The notes under the pieces: generated by a model
Told to the model about the DNA's origin: nothing
The model's input: the letters and a program-made list of their open reading frames with translations, nothing else
Databases searched by the model: none
Shown here: piece after piece, positions 1 through 9,600 of the stretch
Numbering within the stretch: the first letter of the stretch is position 1
How the letters are laid out: each line of letters opens with the position of its first letter
Position numbers and translations under genes: made by a program
From: Cyanobacteria bacterium UBA2566
Lineage (GTDB): Bacteria; Cyanobacteriota; Cyanobacteriia; Cyanobacteriales; Desertifilaceae
Assembly: GCA_002340255.1 (NCBI GenBank)
Contig: DDLS01000109.1
Span: 1,742 to 53,473 of the forward strand
Direction of reading: 5' to 3'
DNA: 51,732 nt

Positions 1-23
1 TCTCCCTATCCCCCCATCTCCCC

Positions 24-656
24 ATGCTCTATCTAAACAACTTAAGCTATCATCCTCCAGCTATTCCCCACCCGGTTCTCAAAGCCATTAATTTAGAACT
101 CGGCCCCCAAGAACTCGGATTAATTATTGGCCCTAGTGGCTCTGGAAAAAGTACTCTGATGGAAATTTTATCAGGTTTAGTTTATCCAACAGCCGGAGAA
201 ATTCGCTGGCGCGAGCAAGTGTTAATTGCTGAGGATATGCAACAATTGGCAGGATTAGTCTTTCAGTTTCCCGAACGCCATTTTTGCGGCAGTACGATTC
301 TGGAAGAGTTGCGTTTAGGTCATCCAGAGTTAGATGTAGATCGGGTTAGGGAAGCCCTGATGGAAGTTGGTTTAGATCGCCTGTCGTTGCAAACCTCTCC
401 CCATGCCTTGAGTGGGGGGCAACAGCGCCGTTTAGCTTTAGCGGTACAATTAATCCGTCAACCGAGTATTTTAATGTTAGATGAGCCAACCGCCGGTTTA
501 GATTGGTCGATGCGTCGGCAATTGGTGCAATTGTTAGCTAAAATTAAGTCCCATTGGACCTTGATGATTGTCACCCACGATCCCGATGAGTTAGTCAGTT
601 TAGCCGATCGCTGTTGGCATTTAAATCAGGGAGAATTAATGGCTGTCACGCTTTAG
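24..656 (+). CDS. ECF/CbiO-type ABC transporter ATP-binding protein
   Basis: The 210-residue protein is a single ABC ATPase domain. Visible motifs are Walker A GPSGSGKST near residue 37, a Q-loop in GLVFQFPE, the signature LSGGQQRR, Walker B ILMLDEPTAGLD and the switch histidine in VTHD. The FQFPE form of the Q-loop is typical of energy-coupling-factor (EcfA/CbiO) ATPases that power vitamin or metal uptake through a separate membrane subunit; that assignment is inference, as no membrane partner is in the window. It is shorter than usual EcfA proteins (about 270-290 residues), missing the C-terminal extension. The ATG directly follows a C-rich tract with no Shine-Dalgarno sequence. Confidence 0.85.
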   Translation: MLYLNNLSYHPPAIPHPVLKAINLELGPQELGLIIGPSGSGKSTLMEILSGLVYPTAGEIRWREQVLIAEDMQQLAGLVFQFPERHFCGSTILEELRLGHPELDVDRVREALMEVGLDRLSLQTSPHALSGGQQRRLALAVQLIRQPSILMLDEPTAGLDWSMRRQLVQLLAKIKSHWTLMIVTHDPDELVSLADRCWHLNQGELMAVTL

Positions 657-739
657 GGCTGGCAAGAGATAGTGAGGAGATTAAGACTTTATAAACGATC
701 GCTTGCTCAGGCTTTCCATAACGCACCATAATAGTAAGT

Positions 740-1234
740 ATGGGTATTTTTAGACTGAATCCCTCAGTGTTACAGATGAAGACTTTACAGTTATGGAGTA
801 CAGTTGTGAATCCTAAAATGCAGGTACACCCCCTCAATTCCCTATGCCGTATGCCCGATTCCCTAGCAGGACGTAGCGCCATCGGGTTCTGGCTAGTTAT
901 ACCCCTGATGACTTTGGGGGGAGTGGTTTCCTTATTCACGGCTCCCGCTCTGTCCCAAGATGAGGCGGTGACTTTGAAAGGAGACTCTTTGCAAACAGTG
1001 GAGAGTCGCAGCACTCAAGATTTTCCGGGTTTGTATACAGACCTAGAAAACCGGGCAGATCCGCGCTTATCGACCCAGGGAAGATCTCGAGGGATTCCCC
1101 AATTGAGACTCAATGAAAAGGTGGATGTCATGTATAGAGAGAGTATCGTAGGGGAAGGTTTAGGATTATTTCGCTCTCCCGGTGATGTTAGACCTTCTGG
1201 AACAGTGAATTTGAGATTGCAACTTGAAGAATAA
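740..1234 (+). CDS. Exported hypothetical protein
   Basis: I do not recognise this 164-residue protein. It has a hydrophobic segment at about residues 48-72 ending in TAPALSQ, which resembles a Sec signal peptide with a signal-peptidase site; the mature part is short, polar and has no motif I can name. The n-region is long if ATG 740 is used; ATG 776 and ATG 851 are in-frame alternatives, and 851 gives a more normal signal peptide. Its end overlaps the folC start by 11 bases, suggesting co-transcription and coupled translation. Confidence 0.6.
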   Translation: MGIFRLNPSVLQMKTLQLWSTVVNPKMQVHPLNSLCRMPDSLAGRSAIGFWLVIPLMTLGGVVSLFTAPALSQDEAVTLKGDSLQTVESRSTQDFPGLYTDLENRADPRLSTQGRSRGIPQLRLNEKVDVMYRESIVGEGLGLFRSPGDVRPSGTVNLRLQLEE

Positions 1235-2483
1235 GGTTTCTCAATGGGGGCAGGCGATCGCCGATTTGTTGCCCTCTCATCAACATCCGGCGATTCATCT
1301 AGGGTTGGATCGCATTAAGCAACTCTTGGCTCGTCTGGGGAATCCCCAGGATCGGGTTCGAGTTATCCATGTGGCTGGAACCAATGGCAAAGGGTCAGTT
1401 TGTGCTTATATCTCGTCGATTTTACAGGCAGCGGGCTATCGAGTGGGACGCTATACATCCCCTCATTTACAAGATTGGACGGAACGAATTTGTATTAATG
1501 GTCAGAATATTGCCTCAGAAGACCTCTATAACAGTTTGGTTTTGGTTTTAGAACAGGTCAATCCTGAAGATTTGCCCACTCAGTTTGAAGTGTTTACGGC
1601 TGCTGCATGGCTCTATTTTGCTGAAAGGGGTTGCGATGTGGCGGTCATGGAAGTGGGGTTAGGGGGGCGTTTAGATGCGACAAATGTGTGCGATCGCCCT
1701 TTAGCTTCGATTATTGTCTCCATTGGTTGGGATCATTGGCAAGTCTTGGGGCCTACCCTAGGGGATATTGCCCGGGAAAAAGCAGGTATCCTCAAACCCC
1801 ACTGTCCAGCGATTATTGGCGCTCTCCAGCCAGAAGCACAAACGGTGATTGAGCAACGAATTCAAGAGTTAAATTGCCCAGCTCTTTATCCTCGAGCTGC
1901 CGAAGATTTGGGGGGAGGAAGAGCGAGGTTTGGCGATCTGGAGTATCAACTGCCCTTAGTGGGAGCGCATCAACTGCAAAATTCTGCTGTGGCGATCGCC
2001 ACCATCCAAGCTCTACCCCCTTCAGACTGGCAGATTTCTCCTCAAGCCATCCAACAGGGAATTGCCCATACCCGATGGCCCGGTCGCCTAGAATGGAGTA
2101 GTTGGAAACAACAGCGCATCCTGATTGATGGGGCCCATAACCCAGAGTCGGCGATGGTTTTGCGCCACTATCTCGATAGCTTAGAGACGACTTCCATTCA
2201 TTGGGTAATGGGAATGATCTCAACCAAATCCCATCAAGAAATTTTTGAAATTCTGCTGCGCCCCGGCGATCTCCTCTTTACTGTCCCCGTTCCCGACAGC
2301 AATTGTGCTTCCCCGGAAGCCCTGCTTGAACTCGCCCAAACTCTACAACCGAACCTGAGCGCTTGTGCCGCCTATCGAGATCTCCAAGATGCTTTAGATG
2401 CAGCCGTCATAGACTCTTCCGGGTTAATTGTGCTTTCGGGTTCCTTATATCTGTTGGGTTATTATTTTTCCCTGCATAGGTAA
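1224..2483 (+). CDS. folC: Folylpolyglutamate synthase / dihydrofolate synthase
   Basis: This is a 419-residue Mur-ligase-family enzyme that adds glutamate to dihydropteroate and to folates in the cytoplasm. Diagnostic features are the P-loop HVAGTNGKGSV near residue 50, TSPHL, the metal/substrate segment EVGLGGRLDATN, the DHWQ...LG...IAREKAGI stretch and a C-terminal ligase domain with LIDGAHNPES. The length is normal for FolC. The start is a TTG that overlaps the upstream gene; there is no other initiation codon before the conserved region, so the start is reasonable but not proven. Confidence 0.93.
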   Translation: MKNKVSQWGQAIADLLPSHQHPAIHLGLDRIKQLLARLGNPQDRVRVIHVAGTNGKGSVCAYISSILQAAGYRVGRYTSPHLQDWTERICINGQNIASEDLYNSLVLVLEQVNPEDLPTQFEVFTAAAWLYFAERGCDVAVMEVGLGGRLDATNVCDRPLASIIVSIGWDHWQVLGPTLGDIAREKAGILKPHCPAIIGALQPEAQTVIEQRIQELNCPALYPRAAEDLGGGRARFGDLEYQLPLVGAHQLQNSAVAIATIQALPPSDWQISPQAIQQGIAHTRWPGRLEWSSWKQQRILIDGAHNPESAMVLRHYLDSLETTSIHWVMGMISTKSHQEIFEILLRPGDLLFTVPVPDSNCASPEALLELAQTLQPNLSACAAYRDLQDALDAAVIDSSGLIVLSGSLYLLGYYFSLHR

Positions 2484-2591
2484 GAGGTCTATTGATCGTC
2501 AGCCAGGTAACGCCCTATTATAGCAGTGCAAAAGAACGTTAAAATTCTTGTTCCTCTTGCCTATTTCCTATTCCTGATTCCCCCTCTTACT

Positions 2592-3179
2592 ATGAGTCAA
2601 ATTCAACTAATTTCTGGCCCAGGAATTCCCTCAATCGGTGATGATATTGACACCGATCGCATTATTCCAGCTCGTTTTCTCCGCTGTGTCACATTTGATG
2701 GCTTAGGAGAAGTTGTTTTTCAGGATGATCGTGCCCAAATCCAGGGCAAACATCCCTTCGATCAACCCCAGTATCAAGACGCGAAAATCCTAGTCGTGAA
2801 TGGTAATTTTGGCTGTGGTTCCAGTCGCGAACATGCTCCCCAGGCGATCGCCCGTTGGGGGATTAAAGCCATTATCGGTGAAAGTTTTGCCGAAATTTTC
2901 TTTGGTAATTGTGTCGCCATTGGACTGCCTTGTGTCACCGCTTCGAGCGAGCAAATCAAGACCCTGCAAACAGCGATCGCCGCTAATCCTCAAATGGAGC
3001 TTACCCTAGATCTCAATACCTTGACTGTAGCCTGGGAAGGCAACTCCAGCCCCGTTTACCTTAGTGCTGGAGCGCAACAAATGTTTACCTCTGGTACATG
3101 GGACAGTTGCAGCCAACTCCTGCAAGGAGTAAACTCTATTCGTGCGACAGCCGCCGAATTGCCTTATCTTAAGTTTTGA
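2592..3179 (+). CDS. leuD: 3-isopropylmalate dehydratase small subunit
   Basis: The LeuD swivel-domain subunit pairs with LeuC to isomerise 2- to 3-isopropylmalate in leucine biosynthesis. The aconitase-type motifs are clear: DIDTDRIIPARFL near the N-terminus and NFGCGSSREHAPQAI around residue 70. I chose ATG 2592 (MSQIQL..., 195 residues). A GTG at 2526 would add 22 mostly hydrophobic residues that the family does not have and that are encoded by a C/T-rich repeat-like tract. leuC is not in the window, so the two subunits are encoded apart or leuC lies outside. Confidence 0.92.
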   Translation: MSQIQLISGPGIPSIGDDIDTDRIIPARFLRCVTFDGLGEVVFQDDRAQIQGKHPFDQPQYQDAKILVVNGNFGCGSSREHAPQAIARWGIKAIIGESFAEIFFGNCVAIGLPCVTASSEQIKTLQTAIAANPQMELTLDLNTLTVAWEGNSSPVYLSAGAQQMFTSGTWDSCSQLLQGVNSIRATAAELPYLKF

Positions 3180-3205
3180 ACCCAAAGGCCTTGGCCACAA
3201 CTTAC

Positions 3206-3317
3206 CCCTCTTCTGTCACTCTGGGAAATTCTAACGAATTTCCGTCATTACAGCCCGCGATCGCTAACGAAGGAATCAGGGTTTCACGCCCCTTTATCCA
3301 AAAGTGACAGAAGAGGG
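3206..3317. repeat. Inverted repeat pair, 15-base arms
   Basis: CCCTCTTCTGTCACT at 3206-3220 is matched exactly by its reverse complement at 3303-3317, with 82 bases between. It lies just after leuD. The loop is far too long for a simple terminator, so it is more like the ends of a small non-autonomous element. Confidence 0.6.
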
Positions 3318-3369
3318 TTACAGCGCTTCGCGCTGCTATGAGGTACATTGTCGATCATAGATGTGAGTT

Positions 3370-3453
3370 GTCATTGCGACCGCAGGGAAGCAATCGCCAA
3401 GATTGGGGGATTTTGCGATTGCTTCATTCCACTTGCGTGACCTTCGCAATGAC
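3370..3453. repeat. Nested palindromic element (GTCATTGCGA type)
   Basis: The outer arms GTCATTGCGA (3370-3379) and TCGCAATGAC (3444-3453) are exact complements. The inner arms GAAGCAATCGC (3387-3397) and GCGATTGCTTC (3415-3425) are also exact. Together they form an interrupted cruciform of the REP/MITE kind found between genes in many bacteria. No reading frame is present. Confidence 0.65.
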
Positions 3454-3475
3454 TGATCTCAATGATACTGTACTC

Positions 3476-3500
3476 CGTTACAGCGCAAAGCGCTGTAACG
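3476..3500. repeat. Perfect palindrome of the AGCGC...GCGCT family
   Basis: CGTTACAGCGC, loop AAA, then GCGCTGTAACG gives an 11-bp perfect stem. Related copies occur at 3325-3342, about 4881, 10308, 10397, 22046 and 46090. It has no T-run on either side, so a terminator role is not shown. Confidence 0.7.
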
Positions 3501-3592
3501 CTATACGCTAGTTATTCAAGGGATAAGACAATAGGCAATAAGACATTTTTATTTATTTAAACCCTGAAGCTGGCCAAAACGCATCCCCAACA

Positions 3593-3617
3593 TTTCAGCC
3601 GTTTCCAACGGCTGAAA
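3593..3617 (-). terminator. Hairpin downstream of the broken egtD-like gene
   Basis: TTTCAGCCGTT, loop of three, AACGGCTGAAA forms an 11-bp perfect stem about 45 bases past the stop of the minus-strand methyltransferase gene. It could end that transcript, but no U-run follows, so it may be only a structural repeat. Confidence 0.35.
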
Positions 3618-3661
3618 CAGCAATAATCTAGAGATGCCTATAAAACATTTTCTCACAGACT

Positions 3662-4636
3662 CTAACCTTGAAAAAGATGGGCAGCCATGCAATTGCAATC
3701 ACCTAAAATAAAATCAATAGACTTATAGCCTACAGAATTGATCATCGATTTAAACACTTCAGGGGGATATTTAAAAGAACTCAAAGTATGAAATTTTTGC
3801 CCCTTCTCAACCACTACCATTTGCCCTTGAAGTTCAATTTTTTGAGTTTCAGTTGCTGTTAAAACATGCTTGAGATCGTGGGTTTGTGGTTCCCATTCTG
3901 GTTTGTAACTAAAAGCTCCAGGTTTCATCCCCACAGTACCGCCATCCCGATCAACACGAAACATAATATTCTCCATAAAAATTGCCATTTTTGGAGTATC
4001 ATAGGCCTTCATCAAAGACATTTCATCTTGGTTTGCATCATGAACGAGAAGCAAATAGTGCGGTTTACCAATTAATGCCTTAATCTGAGCAATAAAAACG
4101 GGCACTTCATCTCTTCTCAGATTGGCGATAGTACTGCCCTTGAACAAAACAACCGGTTTTTCATATTCCGGTATATTCTCTAGTTGAGTGAAGTCTTGCT
4201 GCATTCCCTCAACCGAAATATTGGGCAGTTCAGAACGAATTACTTCAACCACTTTATCCACAAAATCTTGGGAAATATCAATTCCCAAATATCCTTTTAA
4301 TTCATGACAAGAGCGAAGCAGTGGCAAGGTTTTTAGACGGATACTTTGCTCACTTCCAGGGACTAACTCAACAAAAGTCGCGTTAGCACCAATTTTTTCA
4401 GTTAGAATATGGCCTTTGCTCTGGAAGAGTTTAGACTCATACTTATAAAGGTAATAATCTTTTTCACCGTCTAACATTTCATTGTACAAGATCCCACCTC
4501 GAACCGGATCTTTATCATCTTCAGGAGTACCGTACAAATAAGGTCATAAATTGACACTAACTTTACCGAACAGAAATTCCATTGTATCTTGCTCAAGCTT
4601 ATTAATGACTTTTTTGTCTCCAGTTGTGCTACTCAT
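3662..4636 (-). pseudogene. EgtD-family methyltransferase, interrupted by in-frame TGA
   Basis: The 324-codon frame runs from ATG 4636 to 3662, the usual EgtD length, but codon 31 (4546-4544) is TGA. The downstream part reads as a Methyltransf_33 (histidine-specific, SAM-dependent) enzyme: an ELVPGS loop in place of the usual ELGxGS SAM-binding loop, YLGIDIS after it, FKGSTIANL, and a C-terminal region with ...FRVDRDGG. Family members trimethylate histidine in ergothioneine synthesis; no egtB neighbour is present. A TTG at 4537 could restart translation but would drop the conserved N-terminus. The frame is otherwise intact, so the stop may be recent (CGA to TGA would fit) or a sequencing error. 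Confidence 0.75.
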
Positions 4637-5069
4637 GATTCTTTCGGTTAATTAACAAATGTTCCTAGTCCATCTAAGCATGGAATAATTTTTGTCCAAT
4701 ATCCTTTATTTTTTCTTTAGAAAGTGAATTAAGGACAGAGGTAGGGTTGAAGAGTTTGGACAAGTCTAGGAAAGGTTTGAGTGACCGTATCCCAGACGAG
4801 TTTGAGATCAACCAGAGACTAAAGTCTTCATGCATTTGGGCAAAATCTAAGGCGTGTCCAATGGCTTTCTTTGTGCATCAATACAGCACCTTGCGCTGTG
4901 ATGGGGGGATAGGGGGCGCAAACAACAAAGATTAGATTAAATCTAACATCAGTTTTAGAACACTACACCCTAGTTAGTAAAATTAGGGGTTGGTGAGCAT
5001 TGCCCACCCTGCTAAACTCTTGCTATTATCGATTACCTATTCCCTATTCCCTATTCCCTAAAAATTGCT
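4637..5069. other. Gene-free spacer with repeat fragments
   Basis: No convincing gene was found. It holds one member of the dispersed palindrome family (ACAGCACCTTGCGCTGT at about 4881) and a run of ATTCCCT heptamers at 5036-5059 just before the ictB-like start. A 62-codon open frame (4747-4935) runs through the palindrome and has no recognisable features. Confidence 0.6.
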
Positions 5070-6440
5070 GTGTGGGAAACTTTACTCTTATCTAATTTTG
5101 CCCTCGATCCTTGGCTGGAAGGATCCCTACTGCATCGAATTGTCGGATTGCTGAGAACCTGGCGTTCTGGTAGCGCTCTGATGACCTATGCTGACTGGAT
5201 CGGTGCTACCCTCGTGGCCTTGGTTCTAGGGTTTAGTCCCTTTGTCTCCACTACTTTAATTGGTGTCCTGTTGCTCGCCTGTAGTGGATTCTGGATTTTA
5301 CTCACCCTCTCCGACGATCCCCGTCAGGAAAGCCAACCCTTAGCAACTCCTATCCATGGAGCGATCTTCCTATTTGGGGTGATTTCTCTGATCGCGACAG
5401 CCCTATCTCCAGTAAAAATGGCTGCCCTCAGTGGCTTGATTAAACTGGGTTTGTATCTGCTATTTTTTGCGTTTACTGCTCGACTCGCCCGTAATCCGAG
5501 GATTCGCTCTAGTCTAATTACTATCTATTTGTTGACCAGTTTACCTGTAGCGGTTTATGGCATTCGCCAATACTTCTTTGGGGCGCGATCTCTAGCTACT
5601 TGGGTTGATCCCAGTTCAGCTTCTGCTGATGTTACCCGCGTCTATAGCTATTTGGGCAATCCTAACCTCCTAGCCGGTTATCTCTTACCGGCGGTTATTT
5701 GGGGCTTGGCGGCGGTTTGGATCTGGAATGGCATTTTTCCTAAAATGTTGGCGATCGTGACGTTTGCGGTCAATTCTGCCTGCTTAGTGTTGACCTATAG
5801 CCGGGGAGGGTGGATTGGGTTTGTGGTAGCCCTAACTGCCTTCGGTTTATTGGCGGTTTATTGGTGGAGCGCTAGGTTATCTCCGTTTTGGCAGAAGTTT
5901 GCCTTTCCCTTAACGTTCGGAGTTTTAGTCGCTTTGTTTGCCATAGCAGTCCTGTTTGTGCCTCCCGTGCGCGATCGCGTTTCCAGTATTTTTGCCGGTC
6001 GTAGCGATAGCAGTAATAATTTCCGCATTAATGTCTGGATGGGGGCTGTGCGGATGATCGAAGCGTATCCCATTATCGGTATTGGGCCAGGGAATAGTGC
6101 TTTTAATAAAATCTATCCCCTGTTTATGACCCCGAAATATTCCGCCCTTAGTGCCTATTCCGTCTTACTGGAAACGGCGGTAGAAACGGGTTTAATCGGC
6201 TTAAGCGTATTCCTGTGGTTTTTAGCCGTCACCTTCCATCAGGGATGGAAAAACCTGGAACGATTGCGGAACCAGGCTTCCACCGAAGCCTGGTGGTTGA
6301 TGGGAGCATTGGCGATCGCGATCGGGATGATGGCCCATGGTGCAGTCGATACGGTTTGGTATCGTCCCCAAGTCAACACCCTCTGGTGGTTCGCCATTGC
6401 TATTATCTCTAGTTATTATAAAAACATCGATAATCGATAA
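5070..6440 (+). CDS. ictB: IctB-like O-antigen ligase/polymerase-family membrane protein
   Basis: The 456-residue polytopic protein has about ten to twelve hydrophobic segments and the Wzy_C/O-antigen-ligase signature region (SYLGNPNLLAGYLLP near residues 195-210, then TYSRGGWIG and a long loop with RINVWMGAVRMI and GIGPGNSAF). In cyanobacteria this architecture is annotated as the putative bicarbonate transporter IctB; the family as a whole consists of glycan ligases/polymerases, so its substrate is uncertain. The start is GTG 5070, after a C-rich heptamer tract. It is a single-gene unit, followed by the CRISPR leader. Confidence 0.8.
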   Translation: MWETLLLSNFALDPWLEGSLLHRIVGLLRTWRSGSALMTYADWIGATLVALVLGFSPFVSTTLIGVLLLACSGFWILLTLSDDPRQESQPLATPIHGAIFLFGVISLIATALSPVKMAALSGLIKLGLYLLFFAFTARLARNPRIRSSLITIYLLTSLPVAVYGIRQYFFGARSLATWVDPSSASADVTRVYSYLGNPNLLAGYLLPAVIWGLAAVWIWNGIFPKMLAIVTFAVNSACLVLTYSRGGWIGFVVALTAFGLLAVYWWSARLSPFWQKFAFPLTFGVLVALFAIAVLFVPPVRDRVSSIFAGRSDSSNNFRINVWMGAVRMIEAYPIIGIGPGNSAFNKIYPLFMTPKYSALSAYSVLLETAVETGLIGLSVFLWFLAVTFHQGWKNLERLRNQASTEAWWLMGALAIAIGMMAHGAVDTVWYRPQVNTLWWFAIAIISSYYKNIDNR

Positions 6441-6695
6441 TTGATTATCTCCCTCTCTCCCTCTCTAATTCCGACGCTAGGAGGGTGTGGAAAATGCCTC
6501 TAACGCTGAAATGGCTGTACGCCTTATCTCGTCTGAGTTCCAAGCTTTGGAATCTGACAACCAGCGTCGGCTCTTACAGAGCAAAGGTTTCAGCGATTTG
6601 AGCTTGTTTGTTGGGAGTCGATTTGCTATGATACTACCTGTGCGTCGGAAATGTACCTTGAAAAGTAAATACAGCAAGGATCTCAAAAGCCAGCG
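6441..6695 (+). promoter_or_regulatory. Probable CRISPR leader with promoter
   Basis: This is the non-coding stretch directly before the first repeat. A possible promoter is TTGTTT (6604-6609), 17 bases, TATGAT (6627-6632), pointing into the array. This side is the likely leader because the first 13 repeats are identical and form one variant block, while the variant last repeat is at the other end. Small open frames on both strands here look accidental. Confidence 0.55.
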
Positions 6696-9600
6696 GTTGA
6701 AACGATCTTAAATCCCTATGAGGGATTGAAACTTCCTCGAACAGATGGAAAAACTAAGCCAGATTGCTGGTTGAAACGATCTTAAATCCCTATGAGGGAT
6801 TGAAACAACTCATACTCGACAAGTACCAACGCCGAAAAATAATGTTGAAACGATCTTAAATCCCTATGAGGGATTGAAACGATCTGGCAAAACGGGATGA
6901 TTTCTCCAAAGAGGAAAGTTGAAACGATCTTAAATCCCTATGAGGGATTGAAACTGATCGCGATCCGGAGATACCCAAGAGATCGCCAAGTGTTGAAACG
7001 ATCTTAAATCCCTATGAGGGATTGAAACAAGCATATCACCCCCCCCAATTTAATACACGATGAAATAAGTTGAAACGATCTTAAATCCCTATGAGGGATT
7101 GAAACGCATCAAAACAGGGAGTATATTTAGGTTTTCCATTTTGTTGAAACGATCTTAAATCCCTATGAGGGATTGAAACTACTTGGCGCTCTACCTCCAT
7201 TCTTGTGTGTTCGTCGTTGAAACGATCTTAAATCCCTATGAGGGATTGAAACTTTTTACCTCAGTAGAGAGTTTTTTGAAATCAAGAGTTGAAACGATCT
7301 TAAATCCCTATGAGGGATTGAAACACTGAGATGGCCAAGGATTTCCACCACTGGCCGCTTGTTGAAACGATCTTAAATCCCTATGAGGGATTGAAACCTT
7401 GCAGAAACTTTCCCAGGTTTCCGATCACTTTGCTCGAGTTGAAACGATCTTAAATCCCTATGAGGGATTGAAACGGGTTATGCGAAGCGCGATCGCTTTC
7501 AATAAATTCTCGTTGAAACGATCTTAAATCCCTATGAGGGATTGAAACTATTTCCCATAGCACTTTTGCTTTGGGTAAATCTCTCGTTGAAACGATCTTA
7601 AATCCCTATGAGGGATTGAAACAGCGCAGAAAGACCAAAGTAAATGGGGAACCAAAGTTGAAACGCTCTTAAATCCCTATGAGGGATTGAAACAGATCTG
7701 GACTCATCGCCAGAGGAGACGGCCTGAGCAAAGTTGAAACGCTCTTAAATCCCTATGAGGGATTGAAACTTTTCTGGATCGTACCTTGCCAGGGAGCTAT
7801 CAAAGTTGAAACGCTCTTAAATCCCTATGAGGGATTGAAACGAAATCCAAACCTTCATTGCATTGACCCACTAATGAGGTTGAAACGCTCTTAAATCCCT
7901 ATGAGGGATTGAAACGATAGGCATCGCCGGATTATCAAGCTGTTTTGGAGTTGAAACGCTCTTAAATCCCTATGAGGGATTGAAACCATTTCTATGGAGG
8001 AATATGATTCGGAATTTTCTAAATCCGGTTGAAATGCTCTTAAATCCCTATGAGGGATTGAAACCCGGTTCCCTCGCCCTGTAATGGCAAAGTTTCTGGT
8101 TGAAACGCTCTTAAATCCCTATGAGGGATTGAAACATCTAACACCTACCCTAGATGAGCAAAAGGTTGCCGAAGCGTTGAAACGCTCTTAAATCCCTATG
8201 AGGGATTGAAACAGTGATGACATCACTTTTACCTAATTATATGATTGTTGAAACGCTCTTAAATCCCTATGAGGGATTGAAACAAAAGATTTAATGTAGT
8301 CAATCTGCTTGTAAAAACGGTTGAAACGCTCTTAAATCCCTATGAGGGATTGAAACACAGCGACACTCATGTAACTTGAATCCCTATGTCGTTGAGTTGA
8401 AACGCTCTTAAATCCCTATGAGGGATTGAAACATTACAGAACCCACTAGAAATGGAAAACACTCACGTTGAAACGCTCTTAAATCCCTATGAGGGATTGA
8501 AACTAATTACCCTTTTACCAAATTCTTCATAAGCCCAGTTGAAACGCTCTTAAATCCCTATGAGGGATTGAAACGTTGGCTAAGTTGTTGATAGCTCCGT
8601 TTTAGGGAGCTGTGTTGAAACGCTCTTAAATCCCTATGAGGGATTGAAACGTCCAAAAGGAACAACGCAACTTCGCTCTTTGTGTTGAAACGCTCTTAAA
8701 TCCCTATGAGGGATTGAAACTGAAGGAAAGGATTGCTAAGGATGGTCTAGCCCTAGCTCAAAGTTGAAACGCTCTTAAATCCCTATGAGGGATTGAAACC
8801 AGAAGACAAGCTTGATGCAATCATGGTAAAAGCCTCAGTTGAAACGCTCTTAAATCCCTATGAGGGATTGAAACGTGAAAATACTTTTGGAAAAGCTTGA
8901 ATCGCGGTTTTGGGTTGAAACGCTCTTAAATCCCTATGAGGGATTGAAACTTGCTGTTCAGCTTGCTCTAGGCTTTTGCCCATTTGTTGAAACGCTCTTA
9001 AATCCCTATGAGGGATTGAAACCACAAGAAGAGTGCCGACAACGCCATTACCCCAAATGTTGAAACGCTCTTAAATCCCTATGAGGGATTGAAACGCGCA
9101 ACACCTTTAAAGAAAACCAGATAAAATCCTCTGAAGTTGAAACGCGCAACACCTTTAAATCCCTATGAGGGATTGAAACTGAAGAAAATCCTATTTGTGG
9201 CTCGTGCCAGTATGGTGTTGAAACGCTCTTAAATCCCTATGAGGGATTGAAACTTGATAGTGGAGATTGGTCGCCAACGAATGGCGCGTTGAAACGCTCT
9301 TAAATCCCTATGAGGGATTGAAACAACATAGCCTTGACCTGCTTGAGCAAATCAAAAGGCTTGTTGAAACGCTCTTAAATCCCTATGAGGGATTGAAACC
9401 ACGATTGCGGAAAGCGAAGTGCCAAAAGCCTTGCCCCAGTTGAAACGCTCTTAAATCCCTATGAGGGATTGAAACTGTCAACATCCTGAATTAACTGATT
9501 TAAGTCCATTGTTGAAACGCTCTTAAATCCCTATGAGGGATTGAAACTCCATTGAATTGTTTTGCAATCACATTGAACGAGCATTAAGTTGAAACGCTCT

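Noticed and set aside
646..1014. Minus-strand 122-codon frame over the exported hypothetical gene
   Set aside because: It is a shadow of the plus-strand gene without a ribosome site or protein features.
6477..6711. Small open frames on both strands before the first CRISPR repeat
   Set aside because: They overlap the leader and the first repeat, lack ribosome sites and resemble no Cas protein.
8357..8395. Spacer with a repeat-like piece (TTGAATCCCTATG)
   Set aside because: Only about nine bases match the repeat and it does not look like the template switch at repeat 34; chance is enough to explain it.
8875..9063. A 62-codon open frame inside the CRISPR array
   Set aside because: It is made of repeats and spacers read through (the same short peptide recurs at each repeat); it has no protein features.
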